NCBI RefSeq assembly: GCF_001043975.1
Contig: NZ_LABY01000019.1
Span: 1 to 47,862 of the forward strand
Reading direction: 5' to 3'
From: Methylobacterium variabile
GTDB lineage: Bacteria > Pseudomonadota > Alphaproteobacteria > Rhizobiales > Beijerinckiaceae
Length of the DNA stretch: 47,862 nt
The first letter of the stretch is position 1. Every line of letters starts with the position of its first letter. The translations under genes were made by a program, and so were the position numbers. Below are positions 18,701 to 28,317 of the stretch, piece by piece. The notes under the pieces are model-generated. The model was not told the origin of the DNA and did not search any database. It saw only the letters and a list, made by a program, of their open reading frames with translations.

Positions 18701-19543
18701 ATGAAGACGCTCCTCGTTCCGGTCGCCCGCCACACCCTGCTGGATTCGGTGCTCGACACCGCGGTCCTCACCGCCCTCCGCTTCGGGGCCAGCATCGAGG
18801 GGTTCGGCCTGCGGCCGGCCCTCGCCGAGTACGTCCCCGTCGACATGGTCGGGGGCATGACCTGGGTGCGCGACGAGGAGACCGACCTCGTCGAGGCCCG
18901 CGATTGCGGCGGGCTGTTCACCGCCGCCATGGAGCGGCACGGCATCGCCCGCGAGAGCGCCGACACAGCCAAGAACGGCCCGCGCTACCGCTGGCTGCCG
19001 GACGCGCCCCCCGGGGACGGCTTCCTCGCGCAGCACGCGCGCCTGTTCTGCGCCACGGTGGTCGGGCGGCCCGGCAGCGGCGAGAACGCGCCGCGGATGA
19101 CCACCCTGGAGGCGGTGCTGTTCGAGAGCGGGCGCCCCCTGGTGATCGCCCCGCCGACGCCGCCCGCCAGCATCGGCGAGACCGTGGTGATCGCCTGGAA
19201 CGGCTCGACCGAGACCGCCCGCGCGGTCGCCTTCGCGGCGCCGTTCCTGCGCGGCGCCGCCCGCATCGAGGTGCTGGGGGTCGATGCCGGCATGGTGCCG
19301 GGCCCGAGCGCTGAGGAGATGGCCGCCGCCCTCAACCGCGAGGGCCTCTCGGCGCAGGGGCGCACCCTGGCGGCCGGCCGCCGCACCGTCGGCGAGATTT
19401 TCTTGACCGAGGCCGAGGCGATCGGCTGCGACCTCCTGATCAAGGGGGCCTACACCCAGAGCCGCCTGCGCCAGATGATCTTCGGCGGCGCCACCAGCCA
19501 CATCCTCGCCCACGCCACCATGCCGGTGCTGATGGCGCATTGA
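18701..19543 (+). CDS. Universal stress protein, UspA family (two-domain)
   Basis: This 280-residue protein has a degenerate N-terminal Usp fold ([20 protein letters not shown]) and a complete C-terminal Usp domain ([19 protein letters not shown]). The latter ends with the nucleotide-binding stretch [20 protein letters not shown] and [15 protein letters not shown], matching the G-2X-G-9X-G type loop. It probably binds ATP and acts in stress tolerance. The ATG at 18701 is the natural start of the first beta strand. The HIT-family gene follows nine bases after the stop, so the two probably share a transcript. Confidence 0.9.
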   Translation: MKTLLVPVARHTLLDSVLDTAVLTALRFGASIEGFGLRPALAEYVPVDMVGGMTWVRDEETDLVEARDCGGLFTAAMERHGIARESADTAKNGPRYRWLPDAPPGDGFLAQHARLFCATVVGRPGSGENAPRMTTLEAVLFESGRPLVIAPPTPPASIGETVVIAWNGSTETARAVAFAAPFLRGAARIEVLGVDAGMVPGPSAEEMAAALNREGLSAQGRTLAAGRRTVGEIFLTEAEAIGCDLLIKGAYTQSRLRQMIFGGATSHILAHATMPVLMAH

Positions 19544-19552
19544 CGGACCGCG

Positions 19553-19969
19553 ATGACCTCCGATTTCAGCCTCGACCCGCGGCTCGCCGCCGACACGATC
19601 GCGCTCGGCGACCTTGAACTCTCTACGGTGCTGCTGCTGAACGACAAGCGCTTCCCCTGGCTCGTCCTGGTGCCGCGCCGGTCGGACGTCTCGGAGCTGA
19701 CCGACCTCACCCCCGAGGACGCCGCCCGGCTGATGGAGGAAACCCGCCTCGCGGTCGGCGTGATGCAGGCGCTCGCCAAGCCCGACAAGGTGAATGTCGG
19801 GGCGCTCGGCAACATGGTGGCGCAGCTCCACGTCCACGTGGTCGGGCGGTTCCGGTCCGATCCGGCCTGGCCGGGGCCGGTCTGGGGGCACGGTACGCGG
19901 GAACCGTACCCGGCGCACGCGGCGGCCCAGCTGGTCGAGCGGGCGCGGGGGTTGTTCGCGGCGGCGTGA
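19553..19969 (+). CDS. HIT-family protein
   Basis: This 138-residue histidine-triad protein would be a small nucleotide hydrolase or transferase. The fold is visible as DPRLAADTIALGDLELS, FPWLVLVPRRSDVSELTDL and the active-site strand MVAQLHVHVVGRFRSDPAWP. The first histidine of the canonical H-x-H-x-H triad is Gln here (QLHVHV), while the central nucleophile His is kept. From memory, this Q-L-H-V-H variant with the DPAWPGPVWG tail recurs in alphaproteobacterial HIT proteins, so it need not mean inactivity. It lies in a short operon with the universal stress protein. Confidence 0.88.
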   Translation: MTSDFSLDPRLAADTIALGDLELSTVLLLNDKRFPWLVLVPRRSDVSELTDLTPEDAARLMEETRLAVGVMQALAKPDKVNVGALGNMVAQLHVHVVGRFRSDPAWPGPVWGHGTREPYPAHAAAQLVERARGLFAAA

Positions 19970-20068
19970 GGGACACTGAAAGCCGGATCGCGCCGTTCGA
20001 ACGTTACGTCAGGCAAGAAACGCTCTAAGGTGGCGCCTGTCCCGATCCACTCGCCACCGGCACTCCCG

Positions 20069-20503
20069 ATGTCCAGCACGCCGCCCGCTCCCCTCGCCGC
20101 CTGGGGTCCCCCGGTGATCCGCACCATCGCCATGCCGGCCGACACCAACCCGGCGGGCGACATCTTCGGCGGCTGGCTCATGGCGCAGATGGATCTCGCG
20201 GCCGGCAACGTCGCGGCGCGCCGGGCGCGGGGGCGCTGCGCCACCATCGCGGTCGAGGGCATGACGTTCCTGCAGCCGGTGGTGGTCGGCGACGAGGTCA
20301 GCCTCTACGCCCACATCGTGTCGGTGGGCCGGTCCTCGATCCGCATCCAGATCGAGGCGTGGCGCCGTGCCCGGGAGAACGAGGAGACGATCAAGGTCAC
20401 GCAGGCGCTGTTCACCTTCGTGGCGATCGACGAGAACCGGCGCCCGCGGGCGGTGCCGCCGGACACCGCCGCGACCGGGGGCACCGGCTCCGATCCCGCG
20501 TGA
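20069..20503 (+). CDS. yciA: Acyl-CoA thioesterase, YciA-like hotdog
   Basis: This 144-residue single-hotdog protein hydrolyses acyl-CoA thioesters. The catalytic-helix motif MPADTNPAGDIFGGWLMAQ includes the conserved Asn and Asp, followed by AVEGMTFLQPVVVGDEVSLY, SSIRIQIEAW and the terminal QALFTFVAID. The ATG at 20069 is chosen; an upstream GTG at 20030 would add 13 proline-rich residues with no similarity to the family. It is probably cytoplasmic and hexameric like E. coli YciA. The gene name is by similarity. Confidence 0.88.
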   Translation: MSSTPPAPLAAWGPPVIRTIAMPADTNPAGDIFGGWLMAQMDLAAGNVAARRARGRCATIAVEGMTFLQPVVVGDEVSLYAHIVSVGRSSIRIQIEAWRRARENEETIKVTQALFTFVAIDENRRPRAVPPDTAATGGTGSDPA

Positions 20504-20715
20504 GCCCGCGCTCCGGCCCGTCCGCCGGAATCGTCGCGCCGGGACGGCACGAGGCCGGGCAGGCTCTGCGTCCGGGGCAGTCTCACGGCGGCTGCACCGG
20601 GAGCATGGCGCTCCCCTCGCCCGCCACCTTGCTCTTGCATCATTTTGCCTGCCCATGCTCCCTCCGCTGCGAGGGGCCGCGCCGGGCTCCGCACGATGAT
20701 GCATGAGGATCCGCC

Positions 20716-21642
20716 TTGCCCGCCTCCCTGCCCGTCTCCTTGGATCGCCTCGGCTACACCCACAGCCTGCTCGAGCGCCATTCCGCCGAGCGCAGCGGCC
20801 CGACCCCGACGCTGGCCGACACTCCCGACGCGAGCCTGCTGCTGTTCTGCGGCGACGTGCCGGTGCTGCGGGTGACGGACGAGCACGCCACCTGCCTGCT
20901 GAACCCTGAGGACGCGGCCCGGGCCGGCGCGCTGCCGCTCGAGCTCTTCCTCGGCCGGGTCGGCGGCCGTCCCGCCTTCGCCGGCGCCCTGCCGGCCGAT
21001 GCGGCGGCCCTCTATCGCGACGATCCGGCCTACCGGGTGATCGACGCCCGCGCGGTCGCGGTCGAGGGCGCGGTGCCGGCGCCCGAGATGGGGGTGCTTG
21101 CCACCGCCAAGTCGCTGCTCGGCTGGCATGCCCGCCACGGCTTCTGCGCCAATTGCGGCCACGCCACCACCCTCTCCTGCGGCGGCTTCCGGCGCGACTG
21201 CGGATCTTGCGGCACCGAGCACTTCCCGCGCACCGACCCGGTGGTGATCATGCTGATCACCCGCGGGGACCGCTGCCTGCTCGGCCGCCAGGCCCGGTTC
21301 CTGCCCGGCGTCTATTCGTGCCTCGCCGGCTTCCTCGAGCCCGGCGAGACCATCGAGGACGCGGTGCGGCGCGAGACCTTCGAGGAGGCCGGAATCCGGG
21401 TCGGCGCGGTGCGCTACCACTTCTCGCAGCCCTGGCCGTTCCCGTCCTCGCTGATGATCGGCTGCGAGGGCGAGGCGCTCGGCGACGCCCTCGTCCTCGA
21501 CCGGACCGAGCTCGAGGACGCCCGCTGGTTCACCCGCGAGGAGGTGCGGCGGATGCTCGACCGCACCCACCCGGACGGCCTGATGACTCCGCCCCCGATG
21601 GCGATCGCGAACGCCCTGGTGCGCACCTTCGCGGAGGCGTGA
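20716..21642 (+). CDS. nudC: NADH pyrophosphatase / NAD-decapping hydrolase NudC
   Basis: NudC hydrolyses NADH and removes NAD caps from RNA. The 308-residue protein has the N-terminal substrate domain, a zinc ribbon near residues 144-165 ([25 protein letters not shown]), and a full Nudix box starting at about residue 205 ([23 protein letters not shown]). The NudC signature [11 protein letters not shown] comes just after it. The start is a TTG at 20716 with GAGG seven bases upstream; no ATG fits. The next gene starts two bases after the stop, so the two are co-transcribed. Confidence 0.94.
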   Translation: MPASLPVSLDRLGYTHSLLERHSAERSGPTPTLADTPDASLLLFCGDVPVLRVTDEHATCLLNPEDAARAGALPLELFLGRVGGRPAFAGALPADAAALYRDDPAYRVIDARAVAVEGAVPAPEMGVLATAKSLLGWHARHGFCANCGHATTLSCGGFRRDCGSCGTEHFPRTDPVVIMLITRGDRCLLGRQARFLPGVYSCLAGFLEPGETIEDAVRRETFEEAGIRVGAVRYHFSQPWPFPSSLMIGCEGEALGDALVLDRTELEDARWFTREEVRRMLDRTHPDGLMTPPPMAIANALVRTFAEA

Positions 21643-21644
21643 GG

Positions 21645-22544
21645 ATGGCGCGGTTCCAGGGCATCATCCCCTACCTCGTCACGCCGCTCGACGCCGAGGG
21701 GCGGATCGAGGCGGGGGTGCTCGGCGCGCTGTGCGGCGACCTGATCGCGGCCGGCGTGCACGGCCTGACGCCGCTCGGCAGCACCGGCGAGTTCGCCTAT
21801 CTCGACGAGGCGCAGAAGCGCGCGACCGTGGACGCCGTGGTGGCGGCCGCGGCAGGCCGGGTGCCGGTGCTTCCCGGCGTCGCCTCGACGGCGATCCGCG
21901 GGGCGGTCGCGCAGGCTCGTGCCTGCCGGGCGGCGGGAGCGGACGGGATCGTGCTGATCCTCGACGCCTACTTCCCGCTGACCGAATCGGAGGTCGAGCG
22001 CTACTTCCTCTCGGTGGCGGACGCCACCGACCTACCGATCATCCTCTACACCAACCCGAACTTCCAGCGCGCCGACCTGTCGGTAGCCTCGATCGCGCGG
22101 CTCGCCCGGCACCCGAACATCGTCGGCATCAAGGACGCCTCGACCAATACCGGCCGGCTGCTCTCGATCATGAACCGCGTCGGCGGCGACCTCGACGTCT
22201 TCGCCGCCTCCTCGCACATCGCCGCGAGCGTGATGATGCTCGGCGGCAAGGGCTGGTTCGCGGGTCCCGCCTGCGTCATCCCGCGGGAATGCCTGGCGCT
22301 CTACCGGCTCTGCCGCGAGGAGAGGTGGGGCGAGGCGGTGGCGCTGCAGAAGCGGGTCTGGGCCTTCAACGAGGTCTTTGCCCGCTACAACCTCGCCGCC
22401 TGCGTCAAGGCGGCGCTCAACCTGCAGGGCTACGCGGTCGGCGACCCGGTGCCGCCCCAGAGCCCGGCCTCGCCGGAGGCCCGCGCGGCCATCGCGGTGG
22501 CCCTCGCCGACGTCGCCGGCACGGGCGCCGACGCCGCGCCCTAG
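21645..22544 (+). CDS. Dihydrodipicolinate synthase / N-acetylneuraminate lyase family aldolase
   Basis: This 299-residue class I aldolase has a TIM-barrel. Family marks are the phosphate-like loop [11 protein letters not shown] near residue 40, the general-base tyrosine in [14 protein letters not shown], and the Schiff-base lysine in [16 protein letters not shown]. It lacks the residues that make true DapA recognisable and is more like the 4-hydroxy-2-oxo acid or sugar-acid members; the natural substrate is unknown. The ATG at 21645 follows GGAGG. It is translationally close to nudC. A genuine lysine-pathway dapA is likely to be elsewhere in the genome. Confidence 0.85.
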   Translation: MARFQGIIPYLVTPLDAEGRIEAGVLGALCGDLIAAGVHGLTPLGSTGEFAYLDEAQKRATVDAVVAAAAGRVPVLPGVASTAIRGAVAQARACRAAGADGIVLILDAYFPLTESEVERYFLSVADATDLPIILYTNPNFQRADLSVASIARLARHPNIVGIKDASTNTGRLLSIMNRVGGDLDVFAASSHIAASVMMLGGKGWFAGPACVIPRECLALYRLCREERWGEAVALQKRVWAFNEVFARYNLAACVKAALNLQGYAVGDPVPPQSPASPEARAAIAVALADVAGTGADAAP

Positions 22545-22617
22545 ATCCCGGGCATCGTCGCGCAACCGATACCGGCGGCCGTGTAAGACGGCCGCTCCGA
22601 TCGCAAGAGGATCCTCC

Positions 22618-23424
22618 ATGACCACCGAGACCGCCCGGGCCGCCGCCGCGCGCCACGACCTCGCCCTCGCGATCGCCCGCGCGGCCGGCGAGACCGCGCT
22701 CGGCTTCTTCTCCGCCCGCGACGAACTGGTGATCGAGCAGAAGTCCGGCGCCCAGGACCTCGTCTCGCAGGCCGACCGCGAGGTCGAGCTCATGATCCGC
22801 GCCCGCATCGCCGAGGCCTTTCCGGAGGACGGCGTGATCGGCGAGGAGCACGCCCCGGTCCCGAGCCGGTCGGGCTACGTCTGGGTCGTCGATCCGATCG
22901 ACGGCACCAGCCCGTTCCTCAACGGCCAGCCGAACTGGTGCGTGTCGATCGGCGTGCGCGGGCCGGAGGGCCTGGTGGCGGGCGTGATCGAGGCGCCGGT
23001 GCTGCGCGAGACCTACGCCGCCCTGCGCGGCGCCGGCGCGACCGTGAACGGCCGGCCGCTGCGGATCGACCCCGCCACGGTGCTGACCTCGGCCAACATC
23101 GCCTTCGGTGCCACGCAGAAGAACGACGCGGCCGAGACCGCCGCCTTCGTGCTCGGCCTCTACCGCGAGGGCGGCGTGATGTTCCGCAACGGCTCGGGCG
23201 CCCTGATGCTCGCCTACGTCGCCGCCGGCCGCCTCGCCGGCTACTACGATCCGGGCCTCAACGCCTGGGACTGCTACGCCGGCCTGCTGCTGGTGCGCGA
23301 GGCCGGCGGCGTCGCCGAGTATCTCGGCTCCGACGACATGCTCACCGGCGGGCTGCTCTATGCCGGAACGCCGGCGGTGGTGGCGGACTTGCGCCGGCTG
23401 GCGGAGGCGTCGCGGCGGGGCTGA
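22618..23424 (+). CDS. Inositol monophosphatase family protein
   Basis: This 268-residue protein is a lithium-sensitive-type, magnesium-dependent phosphatase. The metal-binding motifs are present: VIGEEHA (Glu), VVDPIDGTSPFLNGQPNW (Asp, Asp, Thr), and LNAWDCYAGLLLVREAGG (the second Asp motif, W-D-x-x-A-G). Members act on inositol phosphates, histidinol phosphate or 3'-phosphoadenosine-5'-phosphate; the exact substrate is not readable. The ATG at 22618 has AAGAGG nine bases upstream. It converges with the DUF3325 gene, whose end lies nine bases beyond. Confidence 0.9.
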   Translation: MTTETARAAAARHDLALAIARAAGETALGFFSARDELVIEQKSGAQDLVSQADREVELMIRARIAEAFPEDGVIGEEHAPVPSRSGYVWVVDPIDGTSPFLNGQPNWCVSIGVRGPEGLVAGVIEAPVLRETYAALRGAGATVNGRPLRIDPATVLTSANIAFGATQKNDAAETAAFVLGLYREGGVMFRNGSGALMLAYVAAGRLAGYYDPGLNAWDCYAGLLLVREAGGVAEYLGSDDMLTGGLLYAGTPAVVADLRRLAEASRRG

Positions 23425-23433
23425 CGCCCGCCG

Positions 23434-23769
23434 TCAGGCCATCGACCCGAGCGCCGCCACGGCGGCGAGCACGGCCGCGGCCGGGGCCATCCAGACGACG
23501 GCCCGCGGCCGGTACGACAGGGCGACGATCAGGCAGAGGCCCGCCGCGATCAGGGAGCCGAGCCAGTGGACCGGCCCGAAGGTCCCGCCGTCGAGCCCGA
23601 TCGCGGCGGCGAGCGACAGGGCGACCAGAACCCAGCCGGCCGCGCGCAAAGCGAGGGCGCGCCGCCGGTCCGGCGGTGCGGACCAGACCGCCTGATGGTG
23701 CCGGGAGAGGCTGAGGCAGAGGGCGGAAAGCCCGAGGAAGCTCAGGCCCGCGCTGACGAGGAGCGTCAT
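23434..23769 (-). CDS. DUF3325 domain-containing membrane protein
   Basis: This 111-residue protein has three or four hydrophobic segments: LLVSAGLSFLGLSALCLSLS at the start, then WVLVALSLAAAIGL, and two more toward the C-terminus. It contains the SRHHQAVW motif typical of DUF3325 proteins that sit at the end of TonB-receptor operons. The ATG at 23769 overlaps the stop of the PepSY gene by four bases. A role in iron-siderophore handling at the inner membrane is inferred from the operon alone. Confidence 0.82.
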   Translation of the reverse strand: MTLLVSAGLSFLGLSALCLSLSRHHQAVWSAPPDRRRALALRAAGWVLVALSLAAAIGLDGGTFGPVHWLGSLIAAGLCLIVALSYRPRAVVWMAPAAAVLAAVAALGSMA

Positions 23770-25325
23770 GCCGGGCCCATCTGCGGCTCGCCGGCCTGTC
23801 CGCCCGCCGCGGCCCGTGCCCGCCGCGGCGCCGCGAAGCGGTCGACCTTGTGCGAGATGACCGCGAAGCCGGCGGCGAGGGCGAGGAGCGCGGCGTCGAA
23901 GCCGAGGAACCAGGCCGGATCGTCCCAGGTCGCCTGCGCGGTCGCCAGGTCGGCCACGACCACGGCGACGAACAGGGCCGCGACGAGCGCGGTCGCGCCC
24001 CGCCAGGCCCGGCGCGGCGCGGGCAGCGAGCCGGCCACGGCCACGACGATCCAGGTGCCGAAGAAGACCCAGACCTCCCGCTCGGCCCGGCCGGCGAGGT
24101 CGAGGGGCAGGAGCCGGTTGGCGAGGAGGTAGGCGGCGATGCCGGCCGGCAGGCCGGCGATCGCCCCGACGTTGAGGCCGTGGACGAGGCGCCAGCCGAG
24201 GCCCGCCGGCGCCCCGGCCTTCGGCAGGCGGGCGACGCACCAGAGCACCAGCCCGCTCCCGACCATGGCGCAGCCCATCAGCCCGCACAGGAAGAACAGC
24301 ACCCGCAGGGCCGGGCCGGCGAAGTGCGCCTCGTGCAGGCCGACCATGGTGGTGAAGGTCTTGGCGGCCGGTCGCAGTCCCCCGGACAGCACCTCGACCA
24401 CGGTCCCGCTCGTGCCCGCGAAGGCGACCTGCGGGTGCTCGTGCGAGAGGCCGTGCGGCTCCTCGAACACCGCCACCACGGTGGCGTTCGCGTCCCGGGG
24501 ATTGATGATCGTGAGCCGCTCCAGCGGCTCCGGGATGCGGGCCATCGCCTCGCGCACCATCGGCCCGACCGGCGCCAGGGTGCCGGGCTGCCCGGCCGGC
24601 GGACGCCCCTGCGTGATCTGCCCGGTCTCGGCGAAGTACGCCTGCTGGTCGCCGTGATAGGCCGCGGTGACGCCCCAGGGCATGTACATCAGCGCCAGGG
24701 TGACGACGCCCGTGTAGGTGATCATCAGGTGGAACGGCAGCGCCAGAACGCCGCTGACGTTGTGCGCGTCGAGCCAGCCGCGCTGCGCCGCCTTGTCCCG
24801 CCGCAGGGTGAAGAAGTCGGAAAAGATGCGCCGGTGGGTGATCACGCCGCTCACCAGCGCCACCAGCATGATCATCGCGCAGATGCCGACGATCCAGCGG
24901 CCCCAGAGCGGCGGCAGATGCAGCTCGAAGTGGAAGCGGTAGAAGAAGTCGCCTCCCTTCGTGGCGCGCAGCTCGGCCGGGCCGCCGGTACGGGGATCGA
25001 GCAGCACGTGGCCCGGCGGGGTGCCGGGGCGGGTGCGCCAGAACAGCTCGACCAGCGGCCGCTCCGCCGTCGGCAGGGTGACGAACCACATCCGCGCCCC
25101 GGCGGCGTTCGCCTGCAGGTGGGCGACCGCGAGGTCGGCGGCCTGCGCCAGGGCGTCGGGGGTGACCGTCGCCTCGCGCCGCAGCTCAGGCTGCATCCAG
25201 CGCGAGATCTCGGCCCGGTAGTAGCTCGCCGTGCCGGTGACGAAGACCGCGAACAGCACCCAGCCGACGACGAGGCCGGACCAGGTGTGCAGCCAGGCCA
25301 TGGACTGCCGGAAACCCTTCTTCAT
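23766..25325 (-). CDS. PepSY-associated transmembrane protein (iron-regulated, siderophore operon)
   Basis: This 519-residue inner-membrane protein has the PiuB/FpvG-like layout. A first helix carries the motif SMAWLHTWSGLVVGWVLF, a large periplasmic PepSY region follows (residues about 45-140), then helix WIVGICAMIMLVALVSGVITH with FHFELHLPP just before. A second periplasmic stretch contains DAHNVSGVLALPFHLMITYT. The C-terminal block has further helices (LRVLFFLCGLMGCAMVGSGL). Conserved histidines in the helices suggest heme or metal binding. Such proteins help reduce or release iron from imported ferrisiderophores. It overlaps both neighbours by four bases. Confidence 0.88.
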   Translation of the reverse strand: MKKGFRQSMAWLHTWSGLVVGWVLFAVFVTGTASYYRAEISRWMQPELRREATVTPDALAQAADLAVAHLQANAAGARMWFVTLPTAERPLVELFWRTRPGTPPGHVLLDPRTGGPAELRATKGGDFFYRFHFELHLPPLWGRWIVGICAMIMLVALVSGVITHRRIFSDFFTLRRDKAAQRGWLDAHNVSGVLALPFHLMITYTGVVTLALMYMPWGVTAAYHGDQQAYFAETGQITQGRPPAGQPGTLAPVGPMVREAMARIPEPLERLTIINPRDANATVVAVFEEPHGLSHEHPQVAFAGTSGTVVEVLSGGLRPAAKTFTTMVGLHEAHFAGPALRVLFFLCGLMGCAMVGSGLVLWCVARLPKAGAPAGLGWRLVHGLNVGAIAGLPAGIAAYLLANRLLPLDLAGRAEREVWVFFGTWIVVAVAGSLPAPRRAWRGATALVAALFVAVVVADLATAQATWDDPAWFLGFDAALLALAAGFAVISHKVDRFAAPRRARAAAGGQAGEPQMGPA

Positions 25326-25630
25326 GGCGCAGCTCCGATGGGTCCTGCGCCCGCGACGAGCCAGAGGGCGAGGCCCAGGACGACGGCGAGGCCGCCGATC
25401 ACCAGCGCTGCCCGCGCGAGCGAGCGGGCCGCGAAGGCGACAACGACGATCGCGATCATGATGGCGAAGCTCGCGAGCGTCGCCGTCGTGACCGCCTCGG
25501 CCCGGGGCATCGGCAACGTCAGCGACAGGAGGGCCGTCGACAAGGCCGCGATCCCGTAGCCGCCGCCGGCGGCGAGGACGACGCGTCCTGCCACCGCGGC
25601 GCGCCCCGGAAGGGTGGGTGAAAGGGCCAT
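25322..25630 (-). CDS. DUF3649 domain-containing membrane protein
   Basis: This 102-residue protein has three membrane helices (about residues 14-38, 47-68 and 73-94) and the R-x-x-A-A-x-x-G-Y-G-x-A-A-L start (RVVLAAGGGYGIAALSTAL) typical of DUF3649, a small iron-transport-associated family. It lies between the TonB receptor (nine bases away) and the PepSY gene (four-base overlap). Function beyond association with iron uptake is unknown. Confidence 0.83.
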   Translation of the reverse strand: MALSPTLPGRAAVAGRVVLAAGGGYGIAALSTALLSLTLPMPRAEAVTTATLASFAIMIAIVVVAFAARSLARAALVIGGLAVVLGLALWLVAGAGPIGAAP

Positions 25631-25639
25631 GGCGCCCCC

Positions 25640-28006
25640 TTACCAGCGGTAGCGCAGGGTCGCATAGACCGTGCGCGGCAGGCCGTAGAAGCAGGACGCG
25701 TAGGAGAAGCAGCCGGTCACGGTGCGGTCGTCGAGGAGGTTCTGGGCGTTGACCTGCAGGTTGAAGCCCTCGAGCTTCGGGTTCAGGTGCTTGAGGTCGT
25801 AAGCCGCCACCGCATCGACCAGCACCGCCTCGGGCACCCGGAAGGTGTTGGCCGGGTCGCCCCAGGAGCCGCCGAGGTAGCGCACGCCGCCGCCGAGGCT
25901 CAGGCCGAGGAGCGGGCCGGACTGGAAGCGGTAGTCGAGGAACAGCGAGGCGGTCCGGTCCGGCACCTGGACCGGGCGTCGGCCGACGATCGGGACCTGC
26001 TGGCCGGTGACCTGGTTGTAGGTCGTGTTGGTGTCGCGGGTGTTGCGCACGTCGAGGAACGACACGCCGCCGACGAGGTTCAGCCCCTCGGCCAGGTTGG
26101 CGCGGGCCTCGAACTCGACGCCCTGCACACCGATCTCGCCGGTCTGGAGGCTGAAGAGCGGGCCATTGACCGGATCGGGCGTCAGGGTGTTCGAGCGCTT
26201 GATGTCGAAGGCCGCCGCGGTGAGCAGGATGTCGGTGCCCGGCGGCTGGTACTTGATGCCGGCCTCGTACTGCCGGCTCGAGATCGGATCCGGGATGCGC
26301 CCGGTGGTGCCGAAGGCCGGATCGTAGATGCGCCCGCTGGCGATCGGCTCGAACGCCTCGCTGTAGGAGACGTAAGGGGCGACGCCGCTGTCGAAGAGGT
26401 AGAGCAGGCTCGCCCGGTAGGTCATCGCGTCGGACGGCACGTCCTGGAAGGCGACGGCGCCGGTGGCGAGCGTCCGGGTCGGCCCGTTCGTCCGCGCGGT
26501 GTCGTAGCGCCCGCCCAGCGTCAGGACCAGGCGGTCGAACTTGATCTGGTCCTGCAGGTAGACGCCGGTCTGCTGCGCGGTGATGCGGGCGTTCGTGGAG
26601 AAGCCCGGCACCGCGATGTTCATGTCGTAGTTCGGCGCCAGCAGGTTGAGGTCGGGCGCGGCGGGGAACGGGGTCCCGAGCGTGCGGGTCTTGATCGTCT
26701 GGTGGTCGACGCCGAAGAGCGCCGTGTGGGCGAAGGGGCCGGTGTCGAACTTCGCCTCGAAGTAGTTGTCCATGGTGTAGGCGTCGATCGCCACGTCGGT
26801 GGCGATGCGCGAACGGTTGAGCAGCGGTCCGGTCGTCAGCGCGGTCGACGGGAAGAGCGGCGTGACGGAGCTGAAGGCGCCGTAGACGCTGCGGTACTGC
26901 CCTTCCGTGCGCAGGAAGCGGCCGGACGAGTGGAACCGGAAGGCGTCGCTGAAGCGGTGGTCGAGGATGTAGGTGACCGCGGCCTGCGTGCGGTCGGACT
27001 GCTCGAAGTTGCGGTCGCCGTCGTAGAAGTCGACCGGCAGGCGCCCGACGACGCCGCTGCCGAAGTTGCGCGGGAAGACCGTGCCGAAGGCCGGGAAGCC
27101 GCCGTAGAAGCCCGAGAACGGGTCACGCTGGTATAGGCCGAGCACGGTCAGCGACGTGTCGGCGGAGGGACGCCAGGTCAGGCTCGGCTGGATGAAGGCG
27201 CGCTCGACCCGCGTCGTCACCGCCGGCCCGTCGCCGTTCCAGCCGAGGCCCGTCACCCGGTAGGCGAATTCCTCGGTTCCCGGAACGGTGGTCTCCGAGG
27301 TGATCGGCCCGCCGACGTCGAAGCCGCCGCGGACCTCGCTGAAGCCGCCGCCCTGGACGAAGACCTCGCCGTGACGGACGAATTGCGGCATCTTGGAGGT
27401 CAGGTTGACGATGCCGCCGGGGCCGGACTGGCCGTAGAGCACCGAGGCCGGGCCCTTGATGATGTCGATGCGCTCGATCCGGTAGGGGTCGACGGACGGG
27501 AAGGCGTCGCGGCTGGTCGGCAGGCGCATGCCGTCGAGGAACAGCGGCGCGGTGAAGCCGCGGATCGAGAACTGCTCCAGCCGGGTTCCGCCGGCGCCGC
27601 CGCGCTGCTCGGTCGTCACGCTCGGGCTGTAGCGCAGGGCCTGGTTGATGGTGAGCGCGTTCTGGTCCTCGATCTGCTGGCGGCCGATGACGGTGATCGA
27701 CTGCGCGGTCTCGAGGATCGGGGTGTCGGTCTTGGTCGCCACCACGCTGCGCGAGGCGACGTAGCCCGGCACCGGCCCGCGGGCGCCGCCCGGCTGCGTC
27801 CCGGCGGCGGTCGCCGTGACCGGCCGGGCGACGCCCTCGACGTTGATGGTGTCGAGGGCGATTTCGGCGCCGCCCTGATCCTGGGCGTGGGCCGCCGAGA
27901 CCATCCCGGCGGACAGCACCACGCCCGAGAGCAACGATCCGATCAGCCTATGCCGCCTCTGCGCGAGCGGGAGAGGAGTGGCGCGACGCAACGACGAAAC
28001 GGGCAT
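25640..28006 (-). CDS. TonB-dependent siderophore receptor
   Basis: This 788-residue outer-membrane receptor for a ferric siderophore has a signal peptide (LIGSLLSGVVLSAGMVSAAHA). A TonB-box-like segment (ALDTINVEG) follows, then the plug domain (TPILETAQSITVIGRQQIED, INQALRYSPSVTTEQRGG, GASVLYGQSGPGGIVN-like sequence reading PASVLYGQSGPGGIVNL) and a 22-strand-type barrel. The barrel ends in the outer-membrane signature aromatic-Arg-Trp (TVYATLRYRW). The start at 28006 is chosen over one 66 bases upstream because the signal peptide fits it. The siderophore is not predictable. It heads a four-gene iron operon. Confidence 0.94.
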   Translation of the reverse strand: MPVSSLRRATPLPLAQRRHRLIGSLLSGVVLSAGMVSAAHAQDQGGAEIALDTINVEGVARPVTATAAGTQPGGARGPVPGYVASRSVVATKTDTPILETAQSITVIGRQQIEDQNALTINQALRYSPSVTTEQRGGAGGTRLEQFSIRGFTAPLFLDGMRLPTSRDAFPSVDPYRIERIDIIKGPASVLYGQSGPGGIVNLTSKMPQFVRHGEVFVQGGGFSEVRGGFDVGGPITSETTVPGTEEFAYRVTGLGWNGDGPAVTTRVERAFIQPSLTWRPSADTSLTVLGLYQRDPFSGFYGGFPAFGTVFPRNFGSGVVGRLPVDFYDGDRNFEQSDRTQAAVTYILDHRFSDAFRFHSSGRFLRTEGQYRSVYGAFSSVTPLFPSTALTTGPLLNRSRIATDVAIDAYTMDNYFEAKFDTGPFAHTALFGVDHQTIKTRTLGTPFPAAPDLNLLAPNYDMNIAVPGFSTNARITAQQTGVYLQDQIKFDRLVLTLGGRYDTARTNGPTRTLATGAVAFQDVPSDAMTYRASLLYLFDSGVAPYVSYSEAFEPIASGRIYDPAFGTTGRIPDPISSRQYEAGIKYQPPGTDILLTAAAFDIKRSNTLTPDPVNGPLFSLQTGEIGVQGVEFEARANLAEGLNLVGGVSFLDVRNTRDTNTTYNQVTGQQVPIVGRRPVQVPDRTASLFLDYRFQSGPLLGLSLGGGVRYLGGSWGDPANTFRVPEAVLVDAVAAYDLKHLNPKLEGFNLQVNAQNLLDDRTVTGCFSYASCFYGLPRTVYATLRYRW

Positions 28007-28260
28007 GACGGGATCCAGGACGAGCGAGCTTATTGATGCCGGCCGCTGCGATGCAGCGCGGTAGATCGGCAATCACGTCTGGAAACCCATTGGCAAAACG
28101 ATGAAATCGCTACAAGTATTATGTTTTAAATCTATTATAATGTGAGGCTGACACGCCTGGTCTGATGCCTCACCGGTGCAAAAATCCCGCAACCTCTCGT
28201 GAATTGCTTTTCATGATTTATGAGAATACGAGCGTTCAAATGACACCGATGGCGTGGCTG
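28007..28260 (-). promoter_or_regulatory. AT-rich promoter region of the iron-uptake operon
   Basis: The stretch at about 28090-28145 is much richer in A and T than its surroundings and lies just 5' of the receptor. On the minus strand it contains ATTATAATAG, a good -10-like sequence, and the partly symmetric sequence TATTATGTTTTAAATC (plus strand). That would suit an Irr, RirA or Fur type iron regulator, but I cannot match a defined operator. The call rests on position and base composition. Confidence 0.4.
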
Positions 28261-28317
28261 TTCGATTGTTACTCCCGCCCTGCAACGCAAGGGAACACGC
28301 GTCGAATGCGAGCCAGC

